From NCBI RefSeq assembly GCF_002902945.1, contig NZ_CP026101.1, positions 372,001-436,000 of the forward strand: a stretch of DNA of 64,000 nt, read 5' to 3'. Positions within the stretch are counted from its first letter, which is position 1; each line of letters starts with the position of its first letter. A program made the position numbers and the translations under genes. Positions 1 to 8,143 of this stretch are shown here, one piece after another. Origin of the DNA: Paraburkholderia caribensis. GTDB taxonomy: Bacteria > Pseudomonadota > Gammaproteobacteria > Burkholderiales > Burkholderiaceae. The notes beneath the pieces are model-generated. The model did not search any database, had not been told where the DNA came from, and worked only from the letters and a program-made list of their open reading frames with translations.

Positions 1-146
1 CTGCGCGACAGTTCGTGCATGACCCGCACCTCGGTCAGCGAAAACGGGCTTTTCTGCAGATGCTCGTGCAGCGCCCCGATGTGCTGCGTGTAGAAGCGGT
101 TGAAATGGCGGACGGCTTCCGCCCGGACTATCGCGGGATCGTTCAC
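1..146 (-). CDS. MarR-family regulator, N-terminal part only (possibly a MarR-GNAT fusion)
   Basis: Read on the minus strand from a GTG at 144..146, about 48 codons stay open to the window edge, so the gene is partial. The residues include VRHFNRFYTQHIGALHE and then SPFSLTEVRVMHEL. This resembles the first helices of MarR-type regulators, particularly those fused to a C-terminal GNAT acetyltransferase domain. The fusion cannot be confirmed because the rest lies outside the window. It is transcribed away from the nag repressor, and the two share an intergenic region of about 375 bp. The GTG start is inferred from where the conserved stretch begins; no strong ribosome site is visible. Confidence 0.6.
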   Translation of the reverse strand, partial: MNDPAIVRAEAVRHFNRFYTQHIGALHEHLQKSPFSLTEVRVMHELSR

Positions 147-302
147 CGTTTCCGCTCCCCGTGTTGGCCTGTCATTCGGTCACCAAGCTATGTTGTTTCC
201 ATCGAGTGATCGCGTGCGAATTTCGAAGTTTGCACCAGATTGTTAATAAAGAGGTATGACATTTGCGGGTTAACGCACGTAACTTGACAGACGATTCGTG
301 CG

Positions 303-322
303 GACCAGTCGGGCAAGTGGTC
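303..322. promoter_or_regulatory. Upstream dyad, candidate second operator for the nag repressor
   Basis: GACCAG, eight bases, then GTGGTC: an imperfect inverted repeat with the same half-site core and the same spacing as the dyad at 426..447. It lies about 120 bp upstream of that site. Sharing both core and spacing suggests one protein binds both, but this is inference. Confidence 0.4.
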
Positions 323-425
323 TCAAATACGGGTATGCCCTAATGCCAGTGAGCTGTCAGTTGGAAACCGCTTAATTCGCGCGATTCCTTACTGGACAAG
401 GGTTTGCTTGAGGAAGACCAACTAG

Positions 426-447
426 ATACCAGCTCGTTGACTGGTAT
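426..447. promoter_or_regulatory. Inverted repeat over the -35 element, candidate autorepression operator
   Basis: ATACCAG-N8-CTGGTAT is a perfect 7-bp inverted repeat. Its right arm overlaps the -35 hexamer at 437..442, so bound protein would block RNA polymerase. GntR/HutC repressors of GlcNAc operons often bind TGGT/ACCA-type half-sites and control themselves; here the repressor gene is immediately downstream. Confidence 0.6.
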
Positions 448-464
448 TATTGTGGTTATATAAT
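437..464 (+). promoter_or_regulatory. Sigma-70 promoter of the nag operon
   Basis: TTGACT at 437..442, 16 bases, then TATAAT at 459..464. Transcription would begin near 471. This rules out the longer reading frame starting at 450 and supports the ATG at 522 as the repressor start. Confidence 0.75.
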
Positions 465-521
465 GGGCTCCAATTTCGTAGGCCAAGCAATCCTGCCTCC
501 TCACGATCCCGACCGAGCCAT

Positions 522-1256
522 ATGGAAACCCGTTGGTCCGCACTCACACCTGACGCCCACAACGTCACGCCGCTCTACCTGCAGCTCGCCCGCAATCTGG
601 CGACGGCGATCCATTGCGGCGTGTGGTCGGCGGGCGAGGCGCTGCCGTCGGAGCGCTCGTTGTCCGACGCGATCGGCGTGTCGCGCATCACAGCACGCAA
701 GGCGATTGCGCTGCTGGTCGAGCAAGGCTTGATCCGGCGCGCACGCGGCGCGGGCAGCTTCATCACGCCGCGTGTCGAAGATCCGCTGTCGCGTCTCACC
801 GGCTTCACGAAGAAGATGGAGCAGCGTGGCTTCCGCCCGGATTCGATCTGGCTCGAACGCGAAGTCCGCAGCGCGACGCGCGACGAGATCGTGCATCTGG
901 GGCTGTCGCCGGGCGCGTCCGTCGCGAGCCTGCGCCGCCTGCGGCGCGCCGACGGCATCGTGATGGCGGTCGAGCATTCGTCGCTGCCCGTGTCGATCGT
1001 GTCCGATCCGCAGGCCATCGGCGGCTCGCTCTACAGTTACCTCGAACAGCGCGGCATGCCCGTCGTGCGGGCGCTGCAGCACTTTCGCGCCGTCAACGCG
1101 TCGAGCGAGATCGCCACGCTGATGGACATCGAGCAGGGCTGCGCGCTGCTGTTGATCACGCGCGTGGGCTACAGCGCGGATCAGCGCGCCATCGAACTCA
1201 CCGATACCTATTGCCGGGACGACTACTACGACTTCGTCGCTGAACTGCGGCTGTGA
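522..1256 (+). CDS. GntR/HutC-family repressor of the nag operon
   Basis: A 244-residue regulator. Residues about 15-82 form a GntR winged helix with the typical LPSERSLSDAIGVSRIT helix-turn-helix. Residues about 90-240 match the UTRA sugar-phosphate-sensing domain of the HutC subfamily. The protein precedes nagA by 91 bp and heads an operon for N-acetylglucosamine use. The likely job is therefore repression relieved by an amino-sugar phosphate, as in NagR/DasR-type regulators. The ATG at 522 was chosen because the promoter's start point (near 471) lies after the longer alternative start at 450, and because residues encoded upstream do not resemble the family. Inducer identity is inference. 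Confidence 0.85.
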   Translation: METRWSALTPDAHNVTPLYLQLARNLATAIHCGVWSAGEALPSERSLSDAIGVSRITARKAIALLVEQGLIRRARGAGSFITPRVEDPLSRLTGFTKKMEQRGFRPDSIWLEREVRSATRDEIVHLGLSPGASVASLRRLRRADGIVMAVEHSSLPVSIVSDPQAIGGSLYSYLEQRGMPVVRALQHFRAVNASSEIATLMDIEQGCALLLITRVGYSADQRAIELTDTYCRDDYYDFVAELRL

Positions 1257-1347
1257 CCTGGCGCGCTGACGGGCGCGACGGCAGACAAACGGAACGCACG
1301 CGGCGCGAATCAGTCACGCACTGCATAACGCAACATCAGAGAGACTC

Positions 1348-2451
1348 ATGCTGACCGGAAACATACTCACCCCTGAAGGCTGGATCCACGGCACGATCGA
1401 ATCCGAAAACGGCCGCATCACGGCCATCACGGGCAACGCCGCCGATCCGTCGACCAACGACGCGCCGTACATCCTGCCGGGCTTCATCGATCTGCACGTG
1501 CACGGCGGCGGCGGCGCCGACGTGATGGAAGCGGGCAACGCGATCGAGGCGATCACGCGTACCCATGCGCGCTTCGGCACGACGAGCCTGCTCGCCACCA
1601 CGATGACGGCGCCGCGCGACGAGCTGATGGCCGTCGTGGCGGGCCTCGGCGACGTCGCGAAGAACCGGGTGCCGGGCGGCGCCCGCGTGCTGGGCGTGCA
1701 CCTCGAAGGTCCGTACATCAACCCCGGCAAGCTCGGCGCGCAGCCTGACGCGGCGGTGGAGGCCGTGCTCGACGAAGTGCTGAAGTATCTGTCGATCGCC
1801 CCCATCCGCGTCGTGACGATCGCACCGGAAATCTCCGGCCACATGGAGATCATCTCCGAGATCAACGCGCGCGGCGTGCGCGTGCAACTCGGTCACTCGC
1901 TCGGCACGTACGACGACGCCGTCGCCGCGATGAAGCACGGCGCGCGCAGCTTCACGCATCTGTTCAACGCGATGTCGCCGCTGCATCACCGCAATCCGGG
2001 GATGGTCGGCGCGGCGCTCGCGCATGCCGAATACGCGGAAATCATTCCCGACCTGCTGCACGTCCATCCGGGCGCGATCCGCGCCGCGATGCGCGCGATT
2101 CCGCGCCTCTACGTGGTGACGGACAGCACGTCGGCGACGGGCATGCCTGACGGCGAATATCGCCTCGGCAGCCAGCACGTGACGAAGTGCCTCGGCGGCG
2201 TGCGCCTTGCCGACGGCACGCTCGCAGGCAGCACGCTGACGATGGATCAGGCGCTGCGCAACCTCGTATCGCTCGGCCTGCCGATGGCCGATGTGTCAAA
2301 CCGTATGTCCCGTTACGCCGCCGACTATCTCGGCCTCGAAGACCGCGGCCGTCTCGCGCGCGGCGCGTGGGCAGACATCGTCGTGTTCGATCGCGAACTG
2401 GCGTTGACGGCGACTTACGTCGAAGGAGAATCGATTGTCGAATATGCTTAA
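1348..2451 (+). CDS. nagA: N-acetylglucosamine-6-phosphate deacetylase
   Basis: Cytosolic amidohydrolase that converts GlcNAc-6-phosphate, delivered by the PTS encoded downstream, to glucosamine-6-phosphate and acetate. The 367 residues show the family landmarks: metal-site HVHGGGG (residues about 50-56), HLEGPY with Glu120, the metal ligands LGHS (His183) and THLFNAM (His204), and the catalytic Asp259 in VVTDST. Length is close to the usual 370-390. A purine-rich AGAGAG precedes the ATG. The stop overlaps the start of the next gene by 17 bp, which suggests translational coupling to the deaminase step. Confidence 0.95.
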   Translation: MLTGNILTPEGWIHGTIESENGRITAITGNAADPSTNDAPYILPGFIDLHVHGGGGADVMEAGNAIEAITRTHARFGTTSLLATTMTAPRDELMAVVAGLGDVAKNRVPGGARVLGVHLEGPYINPGKLGAQPDAAVEAVLDEVLKYLSIAPIRVVTIAPEISGHMEIISEINARGVRVQLGHSLGTYDDAVAAMKHGARSFTHLFNAMSPLHHRNPGMVGAALAHAEYAEIIPDLLHVHPGAIRAAMRAIPRLYVVTDSTSATGMPDGEYRLGSQHVTKCLGGVRLADGTLAGSTLTMDQALRNLVSLGLPMADVSNRMSRYAADYLGLEDRGRLARGAWADIVVFDRELALTATYVEGESIVEYA

Positions 2452-3451
2452 AGAGGCGCTGGCTTCCGCTGACGTGGTCGCCGCGCAACTCAACGATACC
2501 TCGCGCGTCGAATCGCTCGCGGCCCGGCTCGCACAAGAGCCGCGTCACGTCGCGCTGACGGTGGCGCGCGGCAGCTCGGACCACGCGGCGAGCTACTTCG
2601 CCTCGCTGACGATGAGCCGCGTCGGCCTGCCCGTCGCGTCGCTGCCGATGTCGGTCGCGACGCTTCAACAGGCGCCGCTTCAGGTGCGCAATCAGCTTGC
2701 GCTCGGCTTCTCGCAATCAGGCAAGAGCCCCGATCTGGTCGGCACGATGCAGGCGCTGCGCGAAGCGGGCGCGCTGACCGTGGCCGCCGTCAATGTGCCA
2801 GGCTCGCCGCTCGAAAACGCGTGCGAGTTCTATCTGCCGCTCGTCGCCGGTCCTGAACTGAGCGTCGCGGCGACCAAGAGCTACATCGCGATGCTGTCCG
2901 TATCCGCGCAACTCGTCGCGCACTGGCAGCAGGACGCAGCGTTGCTCGACGGCCTGAAGTCGCTGCCGGACGCACTGCGCCGCGCGGGCGCGCTCGACTG
3001 GTCGAAGGCCGTCGATGAACTGCGCAATGTCGAACGCATGATCGTGATCGGCCGTGGTCTCGGTCTCGCGATCGCGCAGGAAGCGGCGCTCAAGCTGAAG
3101 GAAACCTCGGGCATCCAGGCCGAGGCGTTTTCGAGCGCCGAAGTGCGTCACGGTCCGATGGAACTGATCGACCGCGACTATCCGTTGCTGGTGTTTGCGC
3201 CGCGCGGACCGGAGCAGGCGGGTCTTCTGCAACTCGCGCGCGACATGCAGGCGCGCGGCGCGCGCGTGCTGCTCGCCGCACCCGAAGACGTGCCCGAAGC
3301 CACCTTGCCGCTCGTATCGACGGCGCACGCGGCGCTCGATCCGATTGCCGCAATCCTTTCTTTCTATGTGATGGCTGCCGGCCTCGCCGCCGCCCGCGGA
3401 CGCAATCCTGACGCGCCGCGCCATCTGATGAAAGTCACCGAAACTCATTGA
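2435..3451 (+). CDS. SIS-domain glucosamine-6-phosphate deaminase (NagB-II type)
   Basis: A 338-residue protein with two tandem SIS domains, like the C-terminal isomerase half of GlmS but without the glutaminase half. SIS motifs include ARGSSDHAA, LGFSQSGKSPDL and VIGRGLGLAIAQEAALKLKE. In this position it should deaminate and isomerise glucosamine-6-phosphate to fructose-6-phosphate, the role of the unrelated NagB in enterobacteria. Start: TTG at 2435 sits 6 bases after AGGAG (2424..2428), whereas the ATG at 2444 is too far from it, so TTG is preferred. The gene overlaps nagA by 17 bp and ends 7 bp before the next start. Confidence 0.85.
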   Translation: MSNMLKEALASADVVAAQLNDTSRVESLAARLAQEPRHVALTVARGSSDHAASYFASLTMSRVGLPVASLPMSVATLQQAPLQVRNQLALGFSQSGKSPDLVGTMQALREAGALTVAAVNVPGSPLENACEFYLPLVAGPELSVAATKSYIAMLSVSAQLVAHWQQDAALLDGLKSLPDALRRAGALDWSKAVDELRNVERMIVIGRGLGLAIAQEAALKLKETSGIQAEAFSSAEVRHGPMELIDRDYPLLVFAPRGPEQAGLLQLARDMQARGARVLLAAPEDVPEATLPLVSTAHAALDPIAAILSFYVMAAGLAAARGRNPDAPRHLMKVTETH

Positions 3452-3458
3452 TCGAGAG

Positions 3459-6053
3459 ATGCAGATGCGACGTGTCGAGGAGTCCCGTTTGAAGAGCCAT
3501 TCCGAAGGCCATATTGTCCTGCTCGCGCCGATGACGGGTCCCGTCGTCCCGCTCGCTAAAGTGCCCGACCCGGTGTTTTCGGGCGGTATGTTCGGCGACG
3601 GGATCGGTATCGATCCGCTCGAAGGCAAGCTGGTTGCGCCGTGCGACGGCGTCGTGATGCATCTGGCGCGCACCGGCCACGCCGTCACGATCACGACGGC
3701 AGAAGGCGTCGAAATCCTGCTGCATATCGGTATCGACACGGTCGAGCTGAACGGCAAGGGCTTTGCCCCGCTGATCGAGCAAGGCGCGAGCGTGCGCGCG
3801 GGCGACGTGCTGATCGAGTTCGATCAGGACGCGGTTGCACGCCAGGCGCCGAGTCTCGTGTCGGTGATCGCGATTGCGAATTCGGATGCGTTCGAGATCG
3901 TTGAACGCGCTGCTGCCGATGGCGTGCTCAAGGCTGGCCAGTCGCCGCTGCTCACGCTGCGCGTGCGCGACGGCGCGGCCGTTGCCGCGTCGCGCGAAGC
4001 GTCGAGCGTGAGCGAGGAAGCGCGCCAGACCATCGTGCTCGAACATGCTGGCGGTCTGCATGCGCGTCCCGCCGCACGGGCGCGCGAAGCAGCGCGCGGT
4101 CTCGATGCGCGTGTCGAAGTGCGTTTCGAAGGCAGGAAGGCGGCGATCGAAAGCGTCGTTGGCTTGCTTGGTCTGGGTGCGGGACAGGGTGCAACGGTCG
4201 AAGTGGTCGGCATCGGTGCGCAGGCGGCTGCGGCCGTCGAAGCCGTCGTGCGCGAAATGACGCGCGAGGCGCACGGCGAAGCGGAAGAAAAGCCTGCACG
4301 TCAGCTGTCTCCGGCGCCCGTTGCCGCGGTGCCGACGACGGGCGAGCCGCTCGCGCCGAACACGCTCGCGGGCGTGTGCGCGGCGCCCGGCATCGCCGTC
4401 GGCAAGCTGGTGCGCTGGGACGACGCCGACATCGATCCGCCGGAGACGGCGGGCAACACGCCCGCCGCCGAAAGCCGCGCGCTCGACAAGGCAATCGCCG
4501 CCGTCGACGGCGAACTGAACACGACTGTGCGCGACGCATCGCAACGCGGCGCGCATGGCGAAGCGGGCATTTTCGCGGTACATCGCGTGCTGCTCGAAGA
4601 CCCGACGCTGATCGACGCCGCGCGCGATCTGATCAGCCTCGGCAAGAGCGCGGGCTTCGCGTGGCGCGAGGCGATCCGTGCGCAGATCGGGGTGCTGTCG
4701 AAGGTCGATGACGCGCTGCTCGCCGAACGTGCTGCCGACTTGCGCGACATCGAAAAGCGCGTGCTGCGCGCGCTCGGTTACTCGAACGCTGCTGCGCGTT
4801 CGTTGCCGGACGAGGCCGTGCTGAGCGCGGACGAATTTACGCCGTCCGATCTGTCGTCGCTGGATCGCAAGCGCGTGACGGCGCTCGTGATGGCGCGCGG
4901 TGGCGCGACGTCGCACGCGGCGATCATCGCGCGTCAGGCTGGCATTCCCGCGCTGGTCGCGATGGGCGACGCGCTGCACGCGATCGCCGACGGCACGCAG
5001 GTTGTAGTCGACGCGACGGCGGGCCGTCTGGAATACGCGCCGAGCGCGCTCGATGTCGAACGGGCGCGCACTGAGCGCGAGCGCCTGGCCGGCGTGCGCG
5101 AAGTGAATCGCCGCACGTCGCAGCAAGCCGCCGCCACCAGCGACGGCCGCGCGATCGAAGTTGCCGCCAACATCGCGACACTCGACGATGCAAGCACGGC
5201 CGTCGACAACGGCGCGGACGCCGTGGGTCTGCTGCGTACCGAACTGCTGTTCATCCATCGCCAGGCGGCGCCGACCGTCGACGAACATCGCCAGAGCTAT
5301 CAGTCGATCGTCGAGGCGCTGCAGGGCCGCACCGCCATCATCCGTACGCTCGATGTCGGCGCGGACAAGGAAGTCGACTATCTGACGCTGCCGCCGGAGC
5401 CGAACCCGGCGCTCGGCCTGCGCGGCATCCGTCTCGCGCAGGTGCGCCCGGATCTGCTCGAAGACCAGTTGCGCGGCCTGCTCGCGGTTCAGCCTGTCGG
5501 TAAGGTGCGCATTCTGCTGCCGATGGTGACGGACGTGGGTGAACTGCTGCGACTGCGCAAACGGATCGACGAACTCGCTGCTGAAGCGGGCCGCACGGAC
5601 AAGATCGAAGTCGGCGTGATGATCGAAGTGCCGTCGGCGGCGCTGCTCGCCGATCAGCTGTCGAAGCACGCGGACTTCCTGTCGATCGGCACCAACGATC
5701 TCACGCAATACACGCTCGCGATGGACCGCTGCCAGCCGGACCTCGCCGCCCAGGCGGACGGCCTGCATCCGGCCGTGCTGCGGCTGGTTGCGGCGGCGGT
5801 GCAGGGCGCCGGCCAGCACGGCAAATGGGTCGGCGTGTGCGGCGCGCTGGCGGGCGATCCGCTCGCGGTGCCGCTGCTCGTCGGTCTCGGCGTGACGGAG
5901 CTGTCGGTCGATCCCGTCTCCGTGCCAGGCATCAAGGCGCGCGTGCGCAAACTCGATTATCAGTTGTGCCGTCAGCGCGCCCAGGACGCTCTGGCGCTCG
6001 AATCGGCACAAGCGGTAAGAGCCCTGAGCCGCGAAATCTGGCCGCAAGACTGA
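3459..6053 (+). CDS. nagF: Fused PTS phosphoryl-transfer protein IIA-HPr-Enzyme I
   Basis: A 864-residue cytoplasmic fusion carrying three PTS relay steps in one chain. Residues about 18-170 are a IIA-Glc domain with His74 and the phosphorylated His89 (ILLHIGID). Residues about 190-275 are HPr with His201 in GLHARPAA and, 31 residues on, Ser232, matching the His15/Ser46 spacing of classical HPr. Residues about 300-864 are Enzyme I with His486 in GGATSHAAII, the PEP-binding RTLDVGADKE stretch and catalytic Cys794 in VGVCGALAGD. Start is uncertain: ATG 3459, ATG 3465, or TTG 3489, which has GAGGAG six bases upstream. It should phosphorylate the NagE IIB domain. Confidence 0.9.
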   Translation: MQMRRVEESRLKSHSEGHIVLLAPMTGPVVPLAKVPDPVFSGGMFGDGIGIDPLEGKLVAPCDGVVMHLARTGHAVTITTAEGVEILLHIGIDTVELNGKGFAPLIEQGASVRAGDVLIEFDQDAVARQAPSLVSVIAIANSDAFEIVERAAADGVLKAGQSPLLTLRVRDGAAVAASREASSVSEEARQTIVLEHAGGLHARPAARAREAARGLDARVEVRFEGRKAAIESVVGLLGLGAGQGATVEVVGIGAQAAAAVEAVVREMTREAHGEAEEKPARQLSPAPVAAVPTTGEPLAPNTLAGVCAAPGIAVGKLVRWDDADIDPPETAGNTPAAESRALDKAIAAVDGELNTTVRDASQRGAHGEAGIFAVHRVLLEDPTLIDAARDLISLGKSAGFAWREAIRAQIGVLSKVDDALLAERAADLRDIEKRVLRALGYSNAAARSLPDEAVLSADEFTPSDLSSLDRKRVTALVMARGGATSHAAIIARQAGIPALVAMGDALHAIADGTQVVVDATAGRLEYAPSALDVERARTERERLAGVREVNRRTSQQAAATSDGRAIEVAANIATLDDASTAVDNGADAVGLLRTELLFIHRQAAPTVDEHRQSYQSIVEALQGRTAIIRTLDVGADKEVDYLTLPPEPNPALGLRGIRLAQVRPDLLEDQLRGLLAVQPVGKVRILLPMVTDVGELLRLRKRIDELAAEAGRTDKIEVGVMIEVPSAALLADQLSKHADFLSIGTNDLTQYTLAMDRCQPDLAAQADGLHPAVLRLVAAAVQGAGQHGKWVGVCGALAGDPLAVPLLVGLGVTELSVDPVSVPGIKARVRKLDYQLCRQRAQDALALESAQAVRALSREIWPQD

Positions 6054-6162
6054 AGGCGCTTGCGTCGCAACCAGTCTGAAAAGCCAGATCCGTCAGCTCG
6101 ACATTTCAACCAGCATGTAAAGCAATTACGCAACTACACGAGACAAAGGAGTGGAGGTATCA

Positions 6163-7926
6163 ATGGATGGAAATCCGTTTCTGAAGATTCAGCGCCTTGG
6201 CCGCGCACTGATGCTGCCAATCGCGGTTTTGCCCGTCGCCGGCCTGTTGCTGCGTCTCGGCCAGCCCGATGTGTTCAACATCAAGATGATCGCCGACGCG
6301 GGCGGCGCGATCTTCGACAACCTGCCGCTTCTGTTCGCGATCGGCGTCGCTGTCGGCTTTGCGAAGGACAATAACGGCGTTGCGGCGCTGGCGGGCGCGA
6401 TCGGTTATCTGGTCGAAGTGGCCGTGATGAAGGACATCAACGACAAGCTCAACATGGGCGTGCTGTCGGGGATCGTCGCCGGTATCGTCGCGGGGATGCT
6501 GTACAACCGGTACAAGGACATCAAGCTTCCTGACTACCTCGCGTTCTTCGGTGGCAAGCGCTTCGTGCCGATTGTCACGGGGGTGGCGTGTCTGGTGTTA
6601 GGCATCGTGTTCGGCTACGCGTGGGCGCCTGTTCAGGCGGCCATCGACGCAGCCGGCCACTGGCTGACGACGGCAGGCGCAGTCGGCGCATTCGTATTCG
6701 GTCTGCTGAACCGTCTGCTGCTGGTGACGGGTCTGCATCACATCCTGAACTCGCTCGCGTGGTTTGTGTTCGGCTCGTTCACGCCGCCGGGCGGCGCCGC
6801 TGTCACGGGCGACCTGCACCGCTTCTTCGCGGGCGACCCGACGGCGGGCACGTTCATGACGGGCTTTTTCCCGGTCATGATGTTCGGTCTCCCCGCAGCG
6901 TGTCTCGCGATGTTCCATGAAGCGCCGAAGGAGCGCCGTGCGATGGTCGGCGGCCTGCTGTTCTCGATGGCCCTGACCTCGTTCCTGACGGGCGTGACGG
7001 AGCCGATCGAATTCAGCTTCATGTTCCTCGCGCCCGTGCTGTACGCGATCCACGCCGTGCTGACGGGTTTGTCGCTTGCGATCTGCTCGGCGCTCGGGAT
7101 CAAGCTCGGCTTCACGTTCTCCGCGGGTGCGATCGACTATGTGCTGAACTACGGCCTGTCGACGAAGGGCTGGGAAGCGATTCCCATCGGCATCGCGTAC
7201 TCCGTCATCTACTACGGCCTGTTCCGCTTCTTCATCCGCAAGTTCAACATGGCGACGCCGGGCCGCGAGCAGGAAACGCCGGAAGTGGCCAATGAGTCGT
7301 ACGCGTCGGCCGGTTATGTGGCGCCTGTCGAAGGTGCGGCGGCCGCGTCGGGCACGCGCGCGCAGCGTTACATCGCGGCGCTGGGCGGTGCGGCGAATCT
7401 GTCGGTGGTCGATGCCTGCACGACGCGTCTGCGTCTGTCGGTGGTGGATTCGGAGAAGGTGTCGGAGAACGGGCTGAAGTCGATCGGCGCGCGTGGCGTG
7501 CTGAAGCGCGGCGGCGGCAACGTGCAGGTGATCATCGGACCGGAAGCGGACATCATCGCCGATGAAATCCGCACGACGATCGCGAGCGGCGGCGCGGCGG
7601 CTGCTGTTTCGACCGCTCCTGTCTCGGCCAAGGCGGCTGCCGCTTCGGCGCCCGCTGCCGCTGTCGCCACAGGCAACGGCCCGCTCGATCCGGACCCGCT
7701 GCGCTGGCTCGCGGTGTTCGGCGGCGCGACCAATGTCGTTTCGCTGGAAGCTGTCGCGGCGACGCGTCTGCGTATCGTCGTGCGCGATCCGTCGGCAGTG
7801 GATCGCCAGCGTCTCGACACGCTGAGCGTCGCGTGGGTGTCGACGGATACGTTCCACATCGTCGTCGGCGACGATGCGCAACGTTACGCGCAGCAACTGT
7901 CGACGCGCCTGACGGCAACGGCCTGA
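6163..7926 (+). CDS. nagE: PTS N-acetylglucosamine transporter, IIC-IIB with a second IIB-like domain
   Basis: Inner-membrane permease of 587 residues that imports and phosphorylates GlcNAc. Residues 1-370 are the hydrophobic IIC domain (VTGLHHILN, TEPIEFSFMF). Residues about 395-475 are a IIB domain with the phosphoryl-accepting Cys419 in DACTTRLRL. An Ala/Pro-rich linker follows. Residues about 508-587 repeat the IIB fold (EAVAATRLRI), but Ala532 replaces the cysteine, so this copy cannot carry phosphate. No IIA domain is attached; that function is in NagF. Start: ATG 6163 lies 5 bases after GGAGG; the GTG at 6151 is less likely. The gene closes the operon, followed by a terminator. Confidence 0.92.
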   Translation: MDGNPFLKIQRLGRALMLPIAVLPVAGLLLRLGQPDVFNIKMIADAGGAIFDNLPLLFAIGVAVGFAKDNNGVAALAGAIGYLVEVAVMKDINDKLNMGVLSGIVAGIVAGMLYNRYKDIKLPDYLAFFGGKRFVPIVTGVACLVLGIVFGYAWAPVQAAIDAAGHWLTTAGAVGAFVFGLLNRLLLVTGLHHILNSLAWFVFGSFTPPGGAAVTGDLHRFFAGDPTAGTFMTGFFPVMMFGLPAACLAMFHEAPKERRAMVGGLLFSMALTSFLTGVTEPIEFSFMFLAPVLYAIHAVLTGLSLAICSALGIKLGFTFSAGAIDYVLNYGLSTKGWEAIPIGIAYSVIYYGLFRFFIRKFNMATPGREQETPEVANESYASAGYVAPVEGAAAASGTRAQRYIAALGGAANLSVVDACTTRLRLSVVDSEKVSENGLKSIGARGVLKRGGGNVQVIIGPEADIIADEIRTTIASGGAAAAVSTAPVSAKAAAASAPAAAVATGNGPLDPDPLRWLAVFGGATNVVSLEAVAATRLRIVVRDPSAVDRQRLDTLSVAWVSTDTFHIVVGDDAQRYAQQLSTRLTATA

Positions 7927-7957
7927 CGCTCGTCGCGGCCTGAGCCTCGAGCAATGG

Positions 7958-7985
7958 AAATCGGCGCCCCGCAGGGCGCCGATTT
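7958..7985. terminator. Intrinsic terminator between nagE and cydX
   Basis: An 11-bp perfect stem (AAATCGGCGCC / GGCGCCGATTT) with loop CCGCAG. A-rich and T-rich flanks let it work in both directions between the convergent nag and cyd operons. Confidence 0.8.
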
Positions 7986-7997
7986 TCGCTTACGCGC

Positions 7998-8117
7998 TTA
8001 CCGTCGGTCCGGATTGGCGTCCGGGTCGACGGCGTTATTCGCTTCGAGCCACATCACGTTGATGATGCCGAGCGCGAGCGCAAGTCCAATACCGAGAATC
8101 CAGCTGAAGTACCACAT
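7998..8117 (-). CDS. cydX: Cytochrome bd oxidase small subunit CydX
   Basis: A 39-residue single-span membrane protein beginning MWYFSWILGIGLALALG, the highly conserved CydX/YbgT signature, followed by NVMWLEA and a short acidic tail. It stabilises the haem-containing core of cytochrome bd oxidase in the inner membrane. It is the last gene of the operon, 26 bp after cydB, and has a GAGGAG-type ribosome site just before its ATG. Such short genes are often left out of annotations. Confidence 0.93.
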   Translation of the reverse strand: MWYFSWILGIGLALALGIINVMWLEANNAVDPDANPDRR

Positions 8118-8143
8118 GGTTCGCTCCTCTTGCGCGCGGCGTG

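Noticed and set aside
450..521. 24 extra N-terminal residues for the GntR repressor
   Set aside because: The promoter's -10 at 459..464 lies inside this stretch, so it would not be in the mRNA.
3435..6047. An 870-codon open frame antisense to the PTS fusion gene
   Set aside because: Codon composition is the mirror of the nagF frame and the residues are Arg/His-rich without any domain; nagF has all its catalytic residues.
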